Shown here piece after piece: positions 1-8,123 of a stretch of DNA of 64,000 nucleotides (position 1 is the first letter of the stretch; every line of letters starts with the position of its first letter). The notes under the pieces are model-generated. The model had not been told where the DNA came from, ran no database searches, and saw only the letters and a list, made by a program, of their open reading frames with translations. The position numbers and the translations under genes are program-made. This DNA is from JAEUMD01 sp044222395 (lineage in GTDB: Bacteria > Pseudomonadota > Alphaproteobacteria > Rhizobiales > Hyphomicrobiaceae). The stretch lies in contig JBGANK010000001.1 of the NCBI GenBank assembly GCA_044222395.1, positions 1 through 64,000 on the forward strand. The letters run 5' to 3'.

Positions 1-40
1 AGCCCGATCACGCCACCGCAGCATCCAGGTGAGGTGCCTA

Positions 41-697
41 ATGCCTCGTCGGCAAATAACTTTCAGCGCGCGGCGTCAATGGAGCCGGCAGTGTTGTGTC
101 GGCACACTGATGATACTTTCGGCTCTTGTGATCGCTGCGGGTTCCGTCGCTGTTGCACGCACAAACGCACCGCCGGTGGAGTTCGCACTCACGGACCACC
201 GCGGCAACGAGATTTCAAGCCAGTCTTTGCGCGGCAAACCCAGCATGCTTTTGTTCGGCTTCACCGGTTGCCCGGATGTCTGCCCCACGACATTGCTCGA
301 GATCGGCAACGTTCTCGAAGCGATGGGCAATGACGCATCGCGTCTCAACGTCCTGTTCGTCACGATTGACCCTGAGCGCGACACCCGTCAGCATCTCGCC
401 ACCTATCTATCGTCATTCGATCGCCGTATCATCGGAGCAACCGGCGACATGGCCCGGATCGACCGCCTCGCCAAGGAGCTGGGCTTGGTGTATGAGAAAA
501 TCCCGCAAAAGAACGGTTACACATTCAATCACTCGGTGTTTGCATTCCTGCTCGATGGGGCGGGGCGCCCGTCCGGCAAGCTCCTCATCGGACATGGTGC
601 ACCACTCGAAACCTCAGTGAAGCGGCTGAAGACCTTCATTTCTGAATCGGAAAATTCTGGCACACCAACCAACGCAGCACACACGCCCCCTCGCTAG
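41..697 (+). CDS. SCO1/SenC family copper chaperone
   Basis: Thioredoxin-fold protein of the SCO1/SenC/PrrC family, which delivers copper to the CuA site of cytochrome c oxidase or acts as a periplasmic thiol reductase. The copper-binding CPDVCP motif is visible near residue 85, after a GCxxFTG-like strand, and the conserved downstream His lies in the NHSVF segment. An N-terminal arginine-rich stretch followed by a hydrophobic segment (about residues 20-40) suggests a membrane anchor or signal peptide. The ATG at 41 is preferred over an in-frame GTG at 29 because GAGGTG lies just upstream. No oxidase gene is nearby in the window; the next genes are pseudopilins, so the pairing may be accidental. 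The family assignment is firm; the exact partner is not known. Confidence 0.9.
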   Translation: MPRRQITFSARRQWSRQCCVGTLMILSALVIAAGSVAVARTNAPPVEFALTDHRGNEISSQSLRGKPSMLLFGFTGCPDVCPTTLLEIGNVLEAMGNDASRLNVLFVTIDPERDTRQHLATYLSSFDRRIIGATGDMARIDRLAKELGLVYEKIPQKNGYTFNHSVFAFLLDGAGRPSGKLLIGHGAPLETSVKRLKTFISESENSGTPTNAAHTPPR

Positions 698-843
698 GAA
701 CCCACTTGCCGACACTGATTGCGCTTCCCAGTCTTGTCTGCACCCGACGTAACCGTAGTATCGGCTCTTGATCGGCGCCAAGGATTAGGCAGCATATTGC
801 TGCTCATTGACGCTTCTACTGAAGTCAACGATCTGGCCTCGCG

Positions 844-1350
844 ATGCATGAAGTCTCACCAGTACCTCGCGCCCAGCACTGCACCAGGCGCGAACCGGCA
901 TTCACAATCCTGGAACTGCTGGTCTTCATGGCGATCACTGCAATTGCGCTCGCCATGGTCATGCCGCTGGCGACATCCGGACGTGCCGCAGCCGATCTTC
1001 ACTTTGCCGCATCATCCACATTCGTGCTGCTTCGAAATGCGCATTCAGATGCCATCACGCTAAACCGTGAGCAGGTGCTGTCGCTTGACCTGCAGCAGCG
1101 CCGCATCTGGAATCGACACACCAGCCGCTCGCTGGAGTTCGGACCGAGACTCACAATGCTATTTACAAACCCAACCGGAGAAGAATTGGACGCGACGCAC
1201 GCAGCGATAACATTCAGACCGGATGGAAGCAGCACAGGCGGCCGCATTGTCCTGAGCAACGGATTCAATCAAGTTCGGCTTGACATTGACTGGCTGACAG
1301 GTGTCGTGCGTCAATCGGAAGTAGGAGGCAGCGATGGCTGGTCGAGATGA
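844..1350 (+). CDS. Type II secretion minor pseudopilin, GspH-like
   Basis: 168-aa protein with a prepilin-type N-terminus. A short basic leader is followed by FTILELL and a hydrophobic helix (about residues 20-45), the usual site for prepilin peptidase cleavage and N-methylation. Size and position ahead of GspI- and GspJ-like genes fit GspH, a minor pseudopilin of the type II secretion pseudopilus tip. The residue before the mature N-terminal Phe is Ala rather than the usual Gly, which may make cleavage less efficient or mean the boundary is elsewhere. It overlaps the next gene by 17 bp, so the three are probably translated together. GspH rather than another minor pilin is inferred from order. 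Confidence 0.7.
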   Translation: MHEVSPVPRAQHCTRREPAFTILELLVFMAITAIALAMVMPLATSGRAAADLHFAASSTFVLLRNAHSDAITLNREQVLSLDLQQRRIWNRHTSRSLEFGPRLTMLFTNPTGEELDATHAAITFRPDGSSTGGRIVLSNGFNQVRLDIDWLTGVVRQSEVGGSDGWSR

Positions 1351-1720
1351 CGGCTTCACACTGCTGGACGTGCTCGTCTCCTTGGTTGTGATCTCTGTTG
1401 CAGCAGCGATCGTCTCGAGCCAATTGTCAGATGGACGTGTCGCCGCACGGGCCACTCGACAATCAACCGATGCGCTTTATGCGGCACGCTCCGTCATCTC
1501 CGAGATCGGAATTTCCAAGCCATTACAGGCGGGACGCTGGGAAGGCCGCGAGCCGGACGGCACATCCTGGGAAATTGCAATTGATCCGTATTTCGCCCCG
1601 CCTGAGCCTGAACGCATTGCCGCATTCATGGTCGTGGTGACGGCATGGAGCGAAACGGCCGGTCGCGATGCAGCGGTATCACTCCAGACCATCAAGACGA
1701 CGATCCTCCATGCACAATGA
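1334..1720 (+). CDS. Type II secretion minor pseudopilin, GspI-like
   Basis: 128-aa protein beginning with a very short leader, then G-FTLLDVLVSLVVIS, a classical class III (prepilin) signal with the Gly just before the cleaved bond. The hydrophobic helix spans about residues 8-30. The length matches GspI, which nucleates the pseudopilus tip together with GspJ and GspK. The mature residue 5, usually Glu, is Asp here (FTLLD), a conservative change. It lies between and overlaps the GspH- and GspJ-like genes, supporting one transcript. No peptidase, secretin or major pseudopilin gene is seen in the window. Confidence 0.75.
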   Translation: MAGRDDGFTLLDVLVSLVVISVAAAIVSSQLSDGRVAARATRQSTDALYAARSVISEIGISKPLQAGRWEGREPDGTSWEIAIDPYFAPPEPERIAAFMVVVTAWSETAGRDAAVSLQTIKTTILHAQ

Positions 1721-2378
1721 GACGCAGCAAGATCAACACCACGTGACGGCAGACAGCGGGTTTACGCTGCTTGAGGCGCTGATATCGCTGATGCTGCTTT
1801 CAATGATGTTGCTCGCACTCCCCTCCAGTCTGAAGCTGGCGAACGCCATCCGATCGACAAGCGCGAAGGTTGAGAAGAACTCCGCAGCATTATTGCTCGC
1901 CGAGAAGGTGCGAACCCAAATTCTCGAAGTACGAACGGAGTTCAAACCAAACAGCCAGGGAGGCCTCGAACTGCAATTCGATGGATCAGAACACAGTCTG
2001 GACTTCATGGCGCTTTCCCTCTCGGGCCCAGCTGGACCCGGACTCTACCGCTTCAAGATAGCGGCGACGATGGGCGAGTCGGGAACACCTGGCGTGCTAT
2101 ATACTCAGTCGCTCATTCGGCCCGGCGGCGGACCCGACATCCCGCAAACCGAACGAACTTCGGCGTCGCGGCGACTCCTGGGTTCGCGATTCTCGTTTCG
2201 ATATTTCGGACAGGTCGAGGGTGGTATATCGAACGAATGGCAAGACCATTGGCACGCTCGCCCCAAGCCTCCAACGATGGTCGCCATCAAGTTCCACGTT
2301 GACGATATGACGCCACCGTCGACGAACACTCTCATTGTTCCATTGATGCTTGGGCACCGCAGCGTCGCAGCACGCTAG
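1710..2378 (+). CDS. Type II secretion minor pseudopilin, GspJ-like
   Basis: 222-aa protein with a prepilin signal, SGFTLLEALISLMLLS, whose Gly-Phe cleavage site is near residue 18. The rest is a soluble pseudopilin-like domain of a length typical for GspJ. The ATG at 1710 is chosen because it overlaps the end of the GspI-like gene by only 11 bp; an in-frame start at 1668 would overlap much more. The stop codon lies inside the left end of a dispersed repeat, so the end of the transcript probably coincides with that element. GspK, which normally follows, is absent; the next gene points the other way. Confidence 0.72.
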   Translation: MHNETQQDQHHVTADSGFTLLEALISLMLLSMMLLALPSSLKLANAIRSTSAKVEKNSAALLLAEKVRTQILEVRTEFKPNSQGGLELQFDGSEHSLDFMALSLSGPAGPGLYRFKIAATMGESGTPGVLYTQSLIRPGGGPDIPQTERTSASRRLLGSRFSFRYFGQVEGGISNEWQDHWHARPKPPTMVAIKFHVDDMTPPSTNTLIVPLMLGHRSVAAR

Positions 2379-2505
2379 AGTCTGATCGGCTGAGATTGAA
2401 CCACTTCTGGTTCCAGCGAAGGCGTGATTGAGACTCTCAAACAATGGCTTAGAGCAGGCCACAGCGCCCGAAGTGATTCAATCAAGATCGGACCCGCTCT
2501 AGAGC
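2375..2505. repeat. Dispersed intergenic repeat, copy 1 (imperfect palindrome)
   Basis: About 130 bp that aligns over its full length with segments near 25740-25862, 30007-30132 and 53957-54066. The two ends are inverted relative to each other: CTAGAG-N-TGATCGG-CTGAGATTGAA at the left pairs with TGATTCAATC-GATCGG-CTCTAG at the right, so the transcript could fold into a long imperfect hairpin. It begins within the stop codon of the GspJ-like gene. It resembles, in size and behaviour, the intergenic mosaic elements (RIME-type) known from rhizobia; whether it is the same family is inference. Confidence 0.75.
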
Positions 2506-2648
2506 CTGCTAAGCTGAAACATTGGCGCTCGTGCCGTGAAAAACGTGCTCAAACTAAGAGCATGGAGCGCGTTCGCGATTCTATCGCGGCGAACAAGCTT
2601 CAATGGCTGAAGTCACGCCCCAATTCATGCTCGGCCGGCCTCGATCCA

Positions 2649-3914
2649 TCAAAACTTGAGGCGCGCGCCGGCTTCCACCCGCAAGCGCGAATACTCCGAA
2701 TCGAAGTTCAGCTCCTTGACGTGACGCGCGAGGCCCTCGACGTAGTATTCCAGGTTGGGAGTGGGCCTATAGCTGCCAGTTAGCTTGGCGGTGTACTTGT
2801 TGTAATGGATGTTATCGCTGATCGGCCGCACATCATCGAAGTATGCATCAGCGATGACAAACAGCTTGTCGCCGATACGTTGCTCGCCGGTCAAACGATA
2901 GCGCTGCACATCATCGGCGAGGCCGAATGCGGCAGTGGTTTCCCGCACGACGCGTTCGACGATGCCCTTCACCTTCAGATCATCCGTCGCACGCCACTCG
3001 AAGCGGCCGTCGAACGCCGTCACGCCGAAATGCGAGACATCCACATCATCGAAGAAGCGATCGTTGCGGCGCACGCCCAGATCGACGAAGAATTTCGGAC
3101 CGATGTTGACTCGAAAACCGGCGATGCCGAAGACATAGCGCGCATTCCTGTCGAGAGATGGATCAGCCACCTGGTGGAAGTAGTCGACATCAAACGCGCC
3201 ACCGAAAAGAAACGGGGCGACTACAGCCTTCGGCCATAGCAGAACGCTCGCCTCTCCACCGTTCTTCGTGTGATCAAATGCCGGTCCCCGCGCGACTTCG
3301 AAGACATCGGGATCGGTGATTGCACGATCAAGGCCATCGCTGGTGGCAAGCTGCGTATCGGAAAGCAGCTTGAAGCGCATCTTGTAACTCTCATTGCGCA
3401 GCTGGTAGTCGGCAAACGAAGAGAAAATGTCGACCGAGTCGAGCGCGATCTTGTCGCGATAATAGGACGTGCCGACTTTCAAGGATGCGTTGGCACCCAT
3501 GTTGAACTCGGCGCCGAGCGCAGCATCGAGATCCCACCGGTGCGATTTGTCGAGATCGAAATACTCGTAATTGCGCACGCGCACGCGGGCAGACCCCTTG
3601 CCGTCACTCCATTTGCTGTCGGCACGCAGTCCCGCCTCCAGCTTCGCAAATGCCGATCCTTGCTCTTGCACGCGGCCATCGAGATTGGAGTCGTAGCCGG
3701 TTCCAACTTCTGCAGAGGAGAGAAACACGGTATTGCCAACAACGATTCCAGGCGCCGCATTCTGTCCGGTCGTGTCACTTCTCTCTTCTCGATCCTGCGC
3801 CGATTGTGCATCGGCAGGCTGAGACACACCGACGAGGGCTGCCGCAGCAAGCATGATTGAGAAGATGGGCTGGAAAATGGTGCGCATGGTCAGTTCGAAG
3901 ACCCGTTGGAACAA
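2649..3914 (-). CDS. Outer-membrane beta-barrel protein
   Basis: About 412-421 aa. An N-terminal signal peptide is followed by ADAQ (likely cleavage) and a polar linker, then repeated amphipathic beta strands with alternating aromatic residues, ending in a basic-Leu-Lys-Phe C-terminus with terminal Phe, as expected for BAM-assembled barrels. It looks like the 'putative beta-barrel porin' families found near exopolysaccharide or envelope genes in alphaproteobacteria. The start is uncertain: a Met at residue 10 (near 3887) begins the cleaner signal peptide. It overlaps the end of the upstream small secreted protein gene, suggesting one transcript. The transported substrate, if any, is unknown. 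Confidence 0.75.
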   Translation of the reverse strand: MFQRVFELTMRTIFQPIFSIMLAAAALVGVSQPADAQSAQDREERSDTTGQNAAPGIVVGNTVFLSSAEVGTGYDSNLDGRVQEQGSAFAKLEAGLRADSKWSDGKGSARVRVRNYEYFDLDKSHRWDLDAALGAEFNMGANASLKVGTSYYRDKIALDSVDIFSSFADYQLRNESYKMRFKLLSDTQLATSDGLDRAITDPDVFEVARGPAFDHTKNGGEASVLLWPKAVVAPFLFGGAFDVDYFHQVADPSLDRNARYVFGIAGFRVNIGPKFFVDLGVRRNDRFFDDVDVSHFGVTAFDGRFEWRATDDLKVKGIVERVVRETTAAFGLADDVQRYRLTGEQRIGDKLFVIADAYFDDVRPISDNIHYNKYTAKLTGSYRPTPNLEYYVEGLARHVKELNFDSEYSRLRVEAGARLKF

Positions 3915-4240
3915 GGGGATTCGGCAATCCCGTTGCCGATAGTCAAGCGGTCCTTGATCGGCTTTTCGCTGGGGTCACAACCCGGCTCCATCCGGTAGCC
4001 CTTTCGCTTGGATTGAGAATCTTGCGTACCGGCTGCGGCATCCCCGAGCCGGTCTGCCGGGTCGGAGGCCCCCCTCGCCCCGTCTATCGATGGCTTGCCA
4101 ACTCCTGCGGGTGGCCCTGTATCGAACGGCCCTCTGCTCACACCCCGTTCTGGGCCCGCGCCCCGGAATTGTGCGTGCGCGTTGTTCCACCCCACGCTGG
4201 CAACAACAAACAACAGGGCAATCGACAACCTTCTGCTCAT
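3890..4240 (-). CDS. Small secreted protein, unknown function
   Basis: About 116 aa from the Met at 4240. It has a strong signal peptide (MSRRLSIALLFVVAS followed by NAHAQ, likely cleavage at Ala-Gln) and a low-complexity mature part rich in Gly, Pro, Asp and Arg with a single pair of Cys residues near the C-terminus (PGCDPSEK and SPCSN). An upstream in-frame start at 4267 exists but lies before the signal peptide. Its 3' end overlaps the beta-barrel gene by about 25 bp, so it may be co-translated with it. No family is recognised. Confidence 0.6.
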   Translation of the reverse strand: MSRRLSIALLFVVASVGWNNAHAQFRGAGPERGVSRGPFDTGPPAGVGKPSIDGARGASDPADRLGDAAAGTQDSQSKRKGYRMEPGCDPSEKPIKDRLTIGNGIAESPCSNGSSN

Positions 4241-4421
4241 GACATCGATTACCCCATCGAAGGTCAAATCCTGCGCTTCACCTGAGCCTTGAAATCAGGG
4301 CCAGAACGTTACGATCGAGCACCTGACACATGACTGACCGTTGTGCCTGGCAGATTGGTCGGTGACGCATTAGATGCGCTCAGGTACGCACAAGCAACAA
4401 GTCACGATTGTCCGCGATCGG

Positions 4422-4775
4422 CTAGAAGCGCTCGCGGTCGGGATGCAGCGGATCGGAGAAGCGACGTTGGCGGTCGTCCTTCTCAGCCTCCAGCTCTTTC
4501 CTCGCGATATCTATGGCATCGCCGTTTTTCGGCCGCCCACGCTGGCCGGAGTCGTCCGAACCCAGACCATGGCCGCCTTCGTCGCTCAAACGCCGGTCAT
4601 CAATGTCCGTGCCCCTCCCCCCTTGGTCCTCGTCGAGGTCATGGAGCTCGTCCTTGCCCTTCTTCGCGAGAACACCGGTCGATCCAATTACGGCGTACAG
4701 TCCAGCACTCACAAGCACGGCGGCCGAACCGCGGAGGAACCGCCGACGTTCGCGATTAACCATGGAGCGCTCCAT
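4422..4775 (-). CDS. Small Tat-exported acidic protein, unknown function
   Basis: About 117 aa. The N-terminus carries a twin-arginine signal, RRRFLRG, then a hydrophobic stretch (AAVLVSAGLYAVIGSTGVLA) and a likely AKK junction. The mature domain is short and dominated by Asp, Glu, Arg and Gly (DELHDLDEDQGG, DDRRLSDEGG). Export by Tat usually means folding or cofactor loading before export; an acidic chain could bind metal ions, but no defined site is seen. It is divergent from the PepSY-like gene that leads a two-component system, with about 170 bp between them, so shared regulation is possible. A start at Met5 is equally likely. Confidence 0.6.
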   Translation of the reverse strand: MERSMVNRERRRFLRGSAAVLVSAGLYAVIGSTGVLAKKGKDELHDLDEDQGGRGTDIDDRRLSDEGGHGLGSDDSGQRGRPKNGDAIDIARKELEAEKDDRQRRFSDPLHPDRERF

Positions 4776-4947
4776 TCCGTCAGGCGCGAGCCATCTTTAA
4801 GATGTAGTGCTTCAACTACTGGTAATCCTTGCTGCATACCCGTTCAAGGTCTATCAGCGCGATGTCAGTACTGCCTTGATATGTTCGAATACAAATTGTG
4901 GCACGCATGGCACATATTGAGTGCGTTTAGAGGCGGTCTTTCAGATC

Positions 4948-5355
4948 ATGAGTCGTTTTTTGCGATTGCACCATCGGTCGATGCCAAGCGCGGCAAGCAC
5001 ATTTGTGCTGCCGGCGATTCTGATTGCTGGCCTGCTTTTCCCGCTATCGAGCCAGGCCCGGGCGGAGGACCGGTTCGGTGACGACGACCACGGCCGCGCA
5101 TACAACGACTATGCGACGGGCAAGTCCAAGTCGCTCTCGTCCGCCACCAAGGAGGCAACCGGGGGCAAGGACGGCAAGGTAATTGGTGCACGAATAAAGA
5201 AGGGAAAGAACGGGGGCGACGAATACGAGATCCGCGTACTTAGGCCCGACGGACGTGTTGTCGACTACAGCGTCGACGCATCGCGATCCGATTCGCACCA
5301 CGGAGGAGGTGAGGATGAAGGTTCTGGTCGTGGAAGACGAGGCCGCGATCGCTGA
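4948..5355 (+). CDS. Secreted PepSY-like protein preceding a two-component system
   Basis: About 135 aa from the Met at 4948. It has a signal peptide (LPAILIAGLLFPLSSQARAED) and a mature part containing one short PepSY-like unit: a helix with KVIGARIKKG and then the strands YEIRVLRPDGRVVDYSVDA. PepSY units are often found in periplasmic proteins encoded beside sensor kinases, where they are thought to modulate signalling. The C-terminal tail is His/Asp/Gly/Arg rich (HHGGGEDEGSGRGRRGRD). The gene runs 41 bp into the response regulator start, so the three genes 4948-7338 form an operon. Function is inferred from family and context only. Confidence 0.7.
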   Translation: MSRFLRLHHRSMPSAASTFVLPAILIAGLLFPLSSQARAEDRFGDDDHGRAYNDYATGKSKSLSSATKEATGGKDGKVIGARIKKGKNGGDEYEIRVLRPDGRVVDYSVDASRSDSHHGGGEDEGSGRGRRGRDR

Positions 5356-5980
5356 GGACCTGAGTCGGTCCTTGGCCAAGGCGGGCTATCTTCCGGAAAT
5401 CTCCTTCGACGGCGAGGACGCCTGGTATCGCGGCTCCACCACTGACTACGCGGCAATCGTGCTCGATCTTTCGCTGCCCAAGCTCGACGGCTTGACCGTA
5501 TTGCGCCGCTGGCGCGAAGACGGACGGCAAACCCCCGTGATCATTCTGTCCGCGCGAAGCAATTGGACAGAACGCGTCGAGGGCATAGACCTTGGCGCCG
5601 ACGACTATCTGACAAAGCCATTCGAGATCGAGGAACTGCTCGCGCGCCTGCGCGCCCTGATGCGTCGCGCTGCCGGCCAGTTGCGTCAGACGATAGAGGT
5701 CGGACCATTGCGCCTTGAGCCGAAGCTCAAACAACTCACCCTCGACGGCCGATCAATCGAGCTGACGGCGCTCGAGTACCGTCTCGCCGCATACTTTCTG
5801 TACAACGCCGGCACGATACTGTCGGCCTACGACCTTATGGATCATGTCTACGGCTCGAATAATGACAAGAATGAAAATGCCCTGGAAGCGTTGATCACAC
5901 GTCTTCGCCGCAAGATTGGTGCAAATGTCATCGCGACCAAGCGCGGCCTGGGGTATGTCCTCGAGACCTCGCACGAATGA
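5315..5980 (+). CDS. OmpR/PhoB-family response regulator
   Basis: 221 aa. The receiver domain has the acidic pair E7/D8, phosphoacceptor D51 (VLDLSLP), S79 in the switch position (LSAR) and the KPF lysine near 101. A C-terminal winged-helix DNA-binding domain follows (LTALEYRL, then RLRRKIGA and GLGYVL). The ATG at 5315 is chosen because it begins the canonical MKVLVVEDE and has GGAGGTGAGG upstream. Unlike its partner kinase, all phosphorylation residues are intact. The stop overlaps the kinase start by 4 bp (ATGA). Confidence 0.93.
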   Translation: MKVLVVEDEAAIAEDLSRSLAKAGYLPEISFDGEDAWYRGSTTDYAAIVLDLSLPKLDGLTVLRRWREDGRQTPVIILSARSNWTERVEGIDLGADDYLTKPFEIEELLARLRALMRRAAGQLRQTIEVGPLRLEPKLKQLTLDGRSIELTALEYRLAAYFLYNAGTILSAYDLMDHVYGSNNDKNENALEALITRLRRKIGANVIATKRGLGYVLETSHE

Positions 5981-7338
5981 AACGATTGTCGCTCAAGGCG
6001 CGACTTATTTCTGCAGCGGCCCTGTTCATCCTGGCCGCGTTGGGACTTTCCGGCCTCGGCTTCATCTACCTTTTCGAGAAGAGCCTGCTCTGGCGTTTCG
6101 AGTCCGAGTTGGATGGCAACATCGAACGCGTCATCGCCGTACTCCAGCTCGACAACAATGGCCAAGTCGACCTGTCGCGCCCCGTGCTCGATCCGCGCTT
6201 CGAGCTCCCCTACAGCGGCTACTACTGGCAGGTAAGCGATAAGGACCAACCGTTGCTTCGCTCCAAGTCGCTGTGGGACGTTGCGCTCGACCCCAGTCCG
6301 CGCCCTGCCAAAGGTGGTGAGCACTCGCAGAAGATCGGTAGCGGTCCCGACACGCAGAAAGTCCTGATGCGAACCGCAGCAATTCTGCTCACCGGAACGG
6401 ACGGCAAGGATCGCAACCTGTTCGTCACCGCCGCAGTCGACTACGAGGAATTCGGCGAATACACGTCCCAGTTTTCATTCGATCTCTGGCGTGGATTCCT
6501 GATGCTTGCCGGATTTCTCGTGCTGGCGTCGTGGGCGCAGGTCGAGGTCGGTCTGCGTCCTTTCCGTGATCTCAGCGCACGACTATCCCATGTCAGAACC
6601 GGAAAGATCCAAAGGCTCGACGGCGAGTACCCGAGCGAGATCGAGCCCCTGGTCAATGAAACCAACACGCTTCTGGAAGTCCATGAAGACACGGTCACCA
6701 AGGCGCGTGAGCGTGCCGGCAAGCTGGCTCCTGGATTGAAGACGCCACTGGCGATCCTTGCCGCCGAAAGCCGCCGACTGACAAGCATGGGGCACGCGGA
6801 AGCCGCTGAGCAGATCAACGCCCAGATCAAGACCATGCAGCACGTGGTCGAGCGCGAGCTCGCGCGCGCCCGTGCGAGAGCCGGCGGCAAGCACCGCGCC
6901 ACCGATTCCAATATCGTCGTGCTTACTCGGCGAATGGTGAATGCGATGCAGCGACTGAGTGAAGCTGACAACATGCACTGGTCGCTTGACGCTCCACCCC
7001 TGTTGCGCGGCAGCATCGACGAGATGGACTTCAACGAAATACTGGGCAACCTCCTGGACAACGCACGAAAATGGGCACGCCGCAAGGTCGCCGTAGGACT
7101 CCGCCCCTGCGCGAACGGCTTCGAACTGTGCGTTGATGATGATGGACCAGGCGCCAGCGAAGAAGCGTTGCGCGACATCTTCGCCGTTGACGGCTTCCGC
7201 TCCGATCCGCAAACGCCGGGCAACGGCTTTGGCCTGTCGATCGCCCGCGAACTGGTTGAGCTTTATGGCGGGCGGATCAGCGCCGGAGAAAGTCGGCTCG
7301 GTGGCTTTTGCGTGAAGGTCACGTTGCTGGCAGCATGA
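5977..7338 (+). CDS. PhoQ-like sensor histidine kinase lacking the H-box histidine
   Basis: 453 aa. TM1 is at about residues 9-30, a periplasmic sensor domain at 31-165 and TM2 at about 166-186, followed by a HAMP-like linker, the dimerisation helix and the ATPase domain. The ATPase motifs are intact: N-box NLLDNARKWA, D-box DDDGPG, G-box GNGFGLSIA. The H-box reads KLAPGLKTPLAIL; relatives have His where Pro252 (CCT at 6730-6732) stands, and a His codon would need two base changes. The protein should therefore not autophosphorylate at the usual site. It may act as a phosphatase, a heterodimer partner, or be degenerate. Translationally coupled to the response regulator. Confidence 0.88.
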   Translation: MKRLSLKARLISAAALFILAALGLSGLGFIYLFEKSLLWRFESELDGNIERVIAVLQLDNNGQVDLSRPVLDPRFELPYSGYYWQVSDKDQPLLRSKSLWDVALDPSPRPAKGGEHSQKIGSGPDTQKVLMRTAAILLTGTDGKDRNLFVTAAVDYEEFGEYTSQFSFDLWRGFLMLAGFLVLASWAQVEVGLRPFRDLSARLSHVRTGKIQRLDGEYPSEIEPLVNETNTLLEVHEDTVTKARERAGKLAPGLKTPLAILAAESRRLTSMGHAEAAEQINAQIKTMQHVVERELARARARAGGKHRATDSNIVVLTRRMVNAMQRLSEADNMHWSLDAPPLLRGSIDEMDFNEILGNLLDNARKWARRKVAVGLRPCANGFELCVDDDGPGASEEALRDIFAVDGFRSDPQTPGNGFGLSIARELVELYGGRISAGESRLGGFCVKVTLLAA

Positions 7339-7541
7339 CGCGCCGAAATTTGTCCGCGACGAACTACTCGCGCAGTATCGGTCGACCCTGTCCAGCAAAC
7401 CATCCATGTGCGCAAAAATGATTGCCGCCGAGCCGAACGCCAAGGAGGTGGCTGTCGAAGCTCGGCGGCAACACAAGGCTGGTGCGATTTCAGCAACGCG
7501 GGACTTGCAAAACCCCAGCCAGCCTCCCCCCCCTATGCGAC

Positions 7542-8123
7542 TCATACGGTGCCGGTCAGCAATCCGTTGAGAAGTCGCGTTCCGCCACGATCGTCGCCCC
7601 GAGGATCGTCGGCACCACCACCACCGCCACCACCACGCGTGCCACCGCGATCATCACCTGGAGGATCGTCGGCGCCGCGCCGGGCTAAGTCGAAGGACTC
7701 CAGCGAAGGCGCATTGCGCGTTCCGCCACGATCATCGCCTGGAGGATCATCGGCGCCGCCACCACCGCCACCACCACGCGTACCACCGCGATCATCACCT
7801 GGAGGATCGTCAGCACCGCGTCGGGCTATGTCGAAGGACTCCAGCGCAGGCGCATTGCGCGTTCCGCCACGATCATCGCCTGGAGGATCATCGGCGCCGC
7901 CACCACCGCCACCACCACGCGTGCCACCGCGATCATCACCTGGAGGATCGTCAGCGCCGCGCCGCGCCAGCGTGAATGAACCCGCCTTGCGCAGATCCTG
8001 CCAATCAAAGGCTAAGCCGGTTGAGCTCTCAGTCGAAATGCCAGCAATCTTTGCCTCGGCCGAAGCCGGGAGGAAAAGTACCAGCGCACAGGCGCTTGCC
8101 GCGCACATTTGCACGAGTTTCAT
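7542..8123 (-). CDS. Secreted Asp/Gly/Arg-rich tandem-repeat protein
   Basis: About 193 aa from the Met at 8123, which begins a signal peptide (MKLVQMCAASACALVLFLP, cleavage after SAEA). The mature protein is made of about three 47-aa repeats. Each contains ARRGADDPPGDDRGGTR, a run of seven Gly, a second ADDPPGDDRGGTR and a spacer NAPxLESFD. The DDxxGDD pattern recurs six times and could bind calcium or another cation, but this is a guess. The reverse frame is also open only because the repeats are regular. It sits downstream of a minus-strand response regulator/kinase pair and converges on the other kinase gene. No family recognised. Confidence 0.65.
   Translation of the reverse strand: MKLVQMCAASACALVLFLPASAEAKIAGISTESSTGLAFDWQDLRKAGSFTLARRGADDPPGDDRGGTRGGGGGGGADDPPGDDRGGTRNAPALESFDIARRGADDPPGDDRGGTRGGGGGGGADDPPGDDRGGTRNAPSLESFDLARRGADDPPGDDRGGTRGGGGGGGADDPRGDDRGGTRLLNGLLTGTV
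7578..7970. repeat. 141-bp in-frame tandem repeat (about 2.8 units)
   Basis: Nearly identical units begin close to 7578, 7719 and 7860, with the third unit cut short before the spacer. Each unit itself contains two copies of a shorter block (CGATCATC-CTGGAGGATC) around a (CCACCACCG)n tract that encodes the Gly run. The high nucleotide identity between units suggests recent expansion or ongoing homogenisation. The unit length is a multiple of three, so copy-number changes keep the frame. Confidence 0.85.

Noticed and set aside
2505..2640. Possible second dispersed repeat directly after copy 1
   Set aside because: It begins with a similar CTAGAGCCTG but does not align further with the other copies.
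7578..7970. Regular repeats that might look like a CRISPR array
   Set aside because: Units are 141 bp, contiguous and in frame within a gene; there are no unique spacers and no cas genes.
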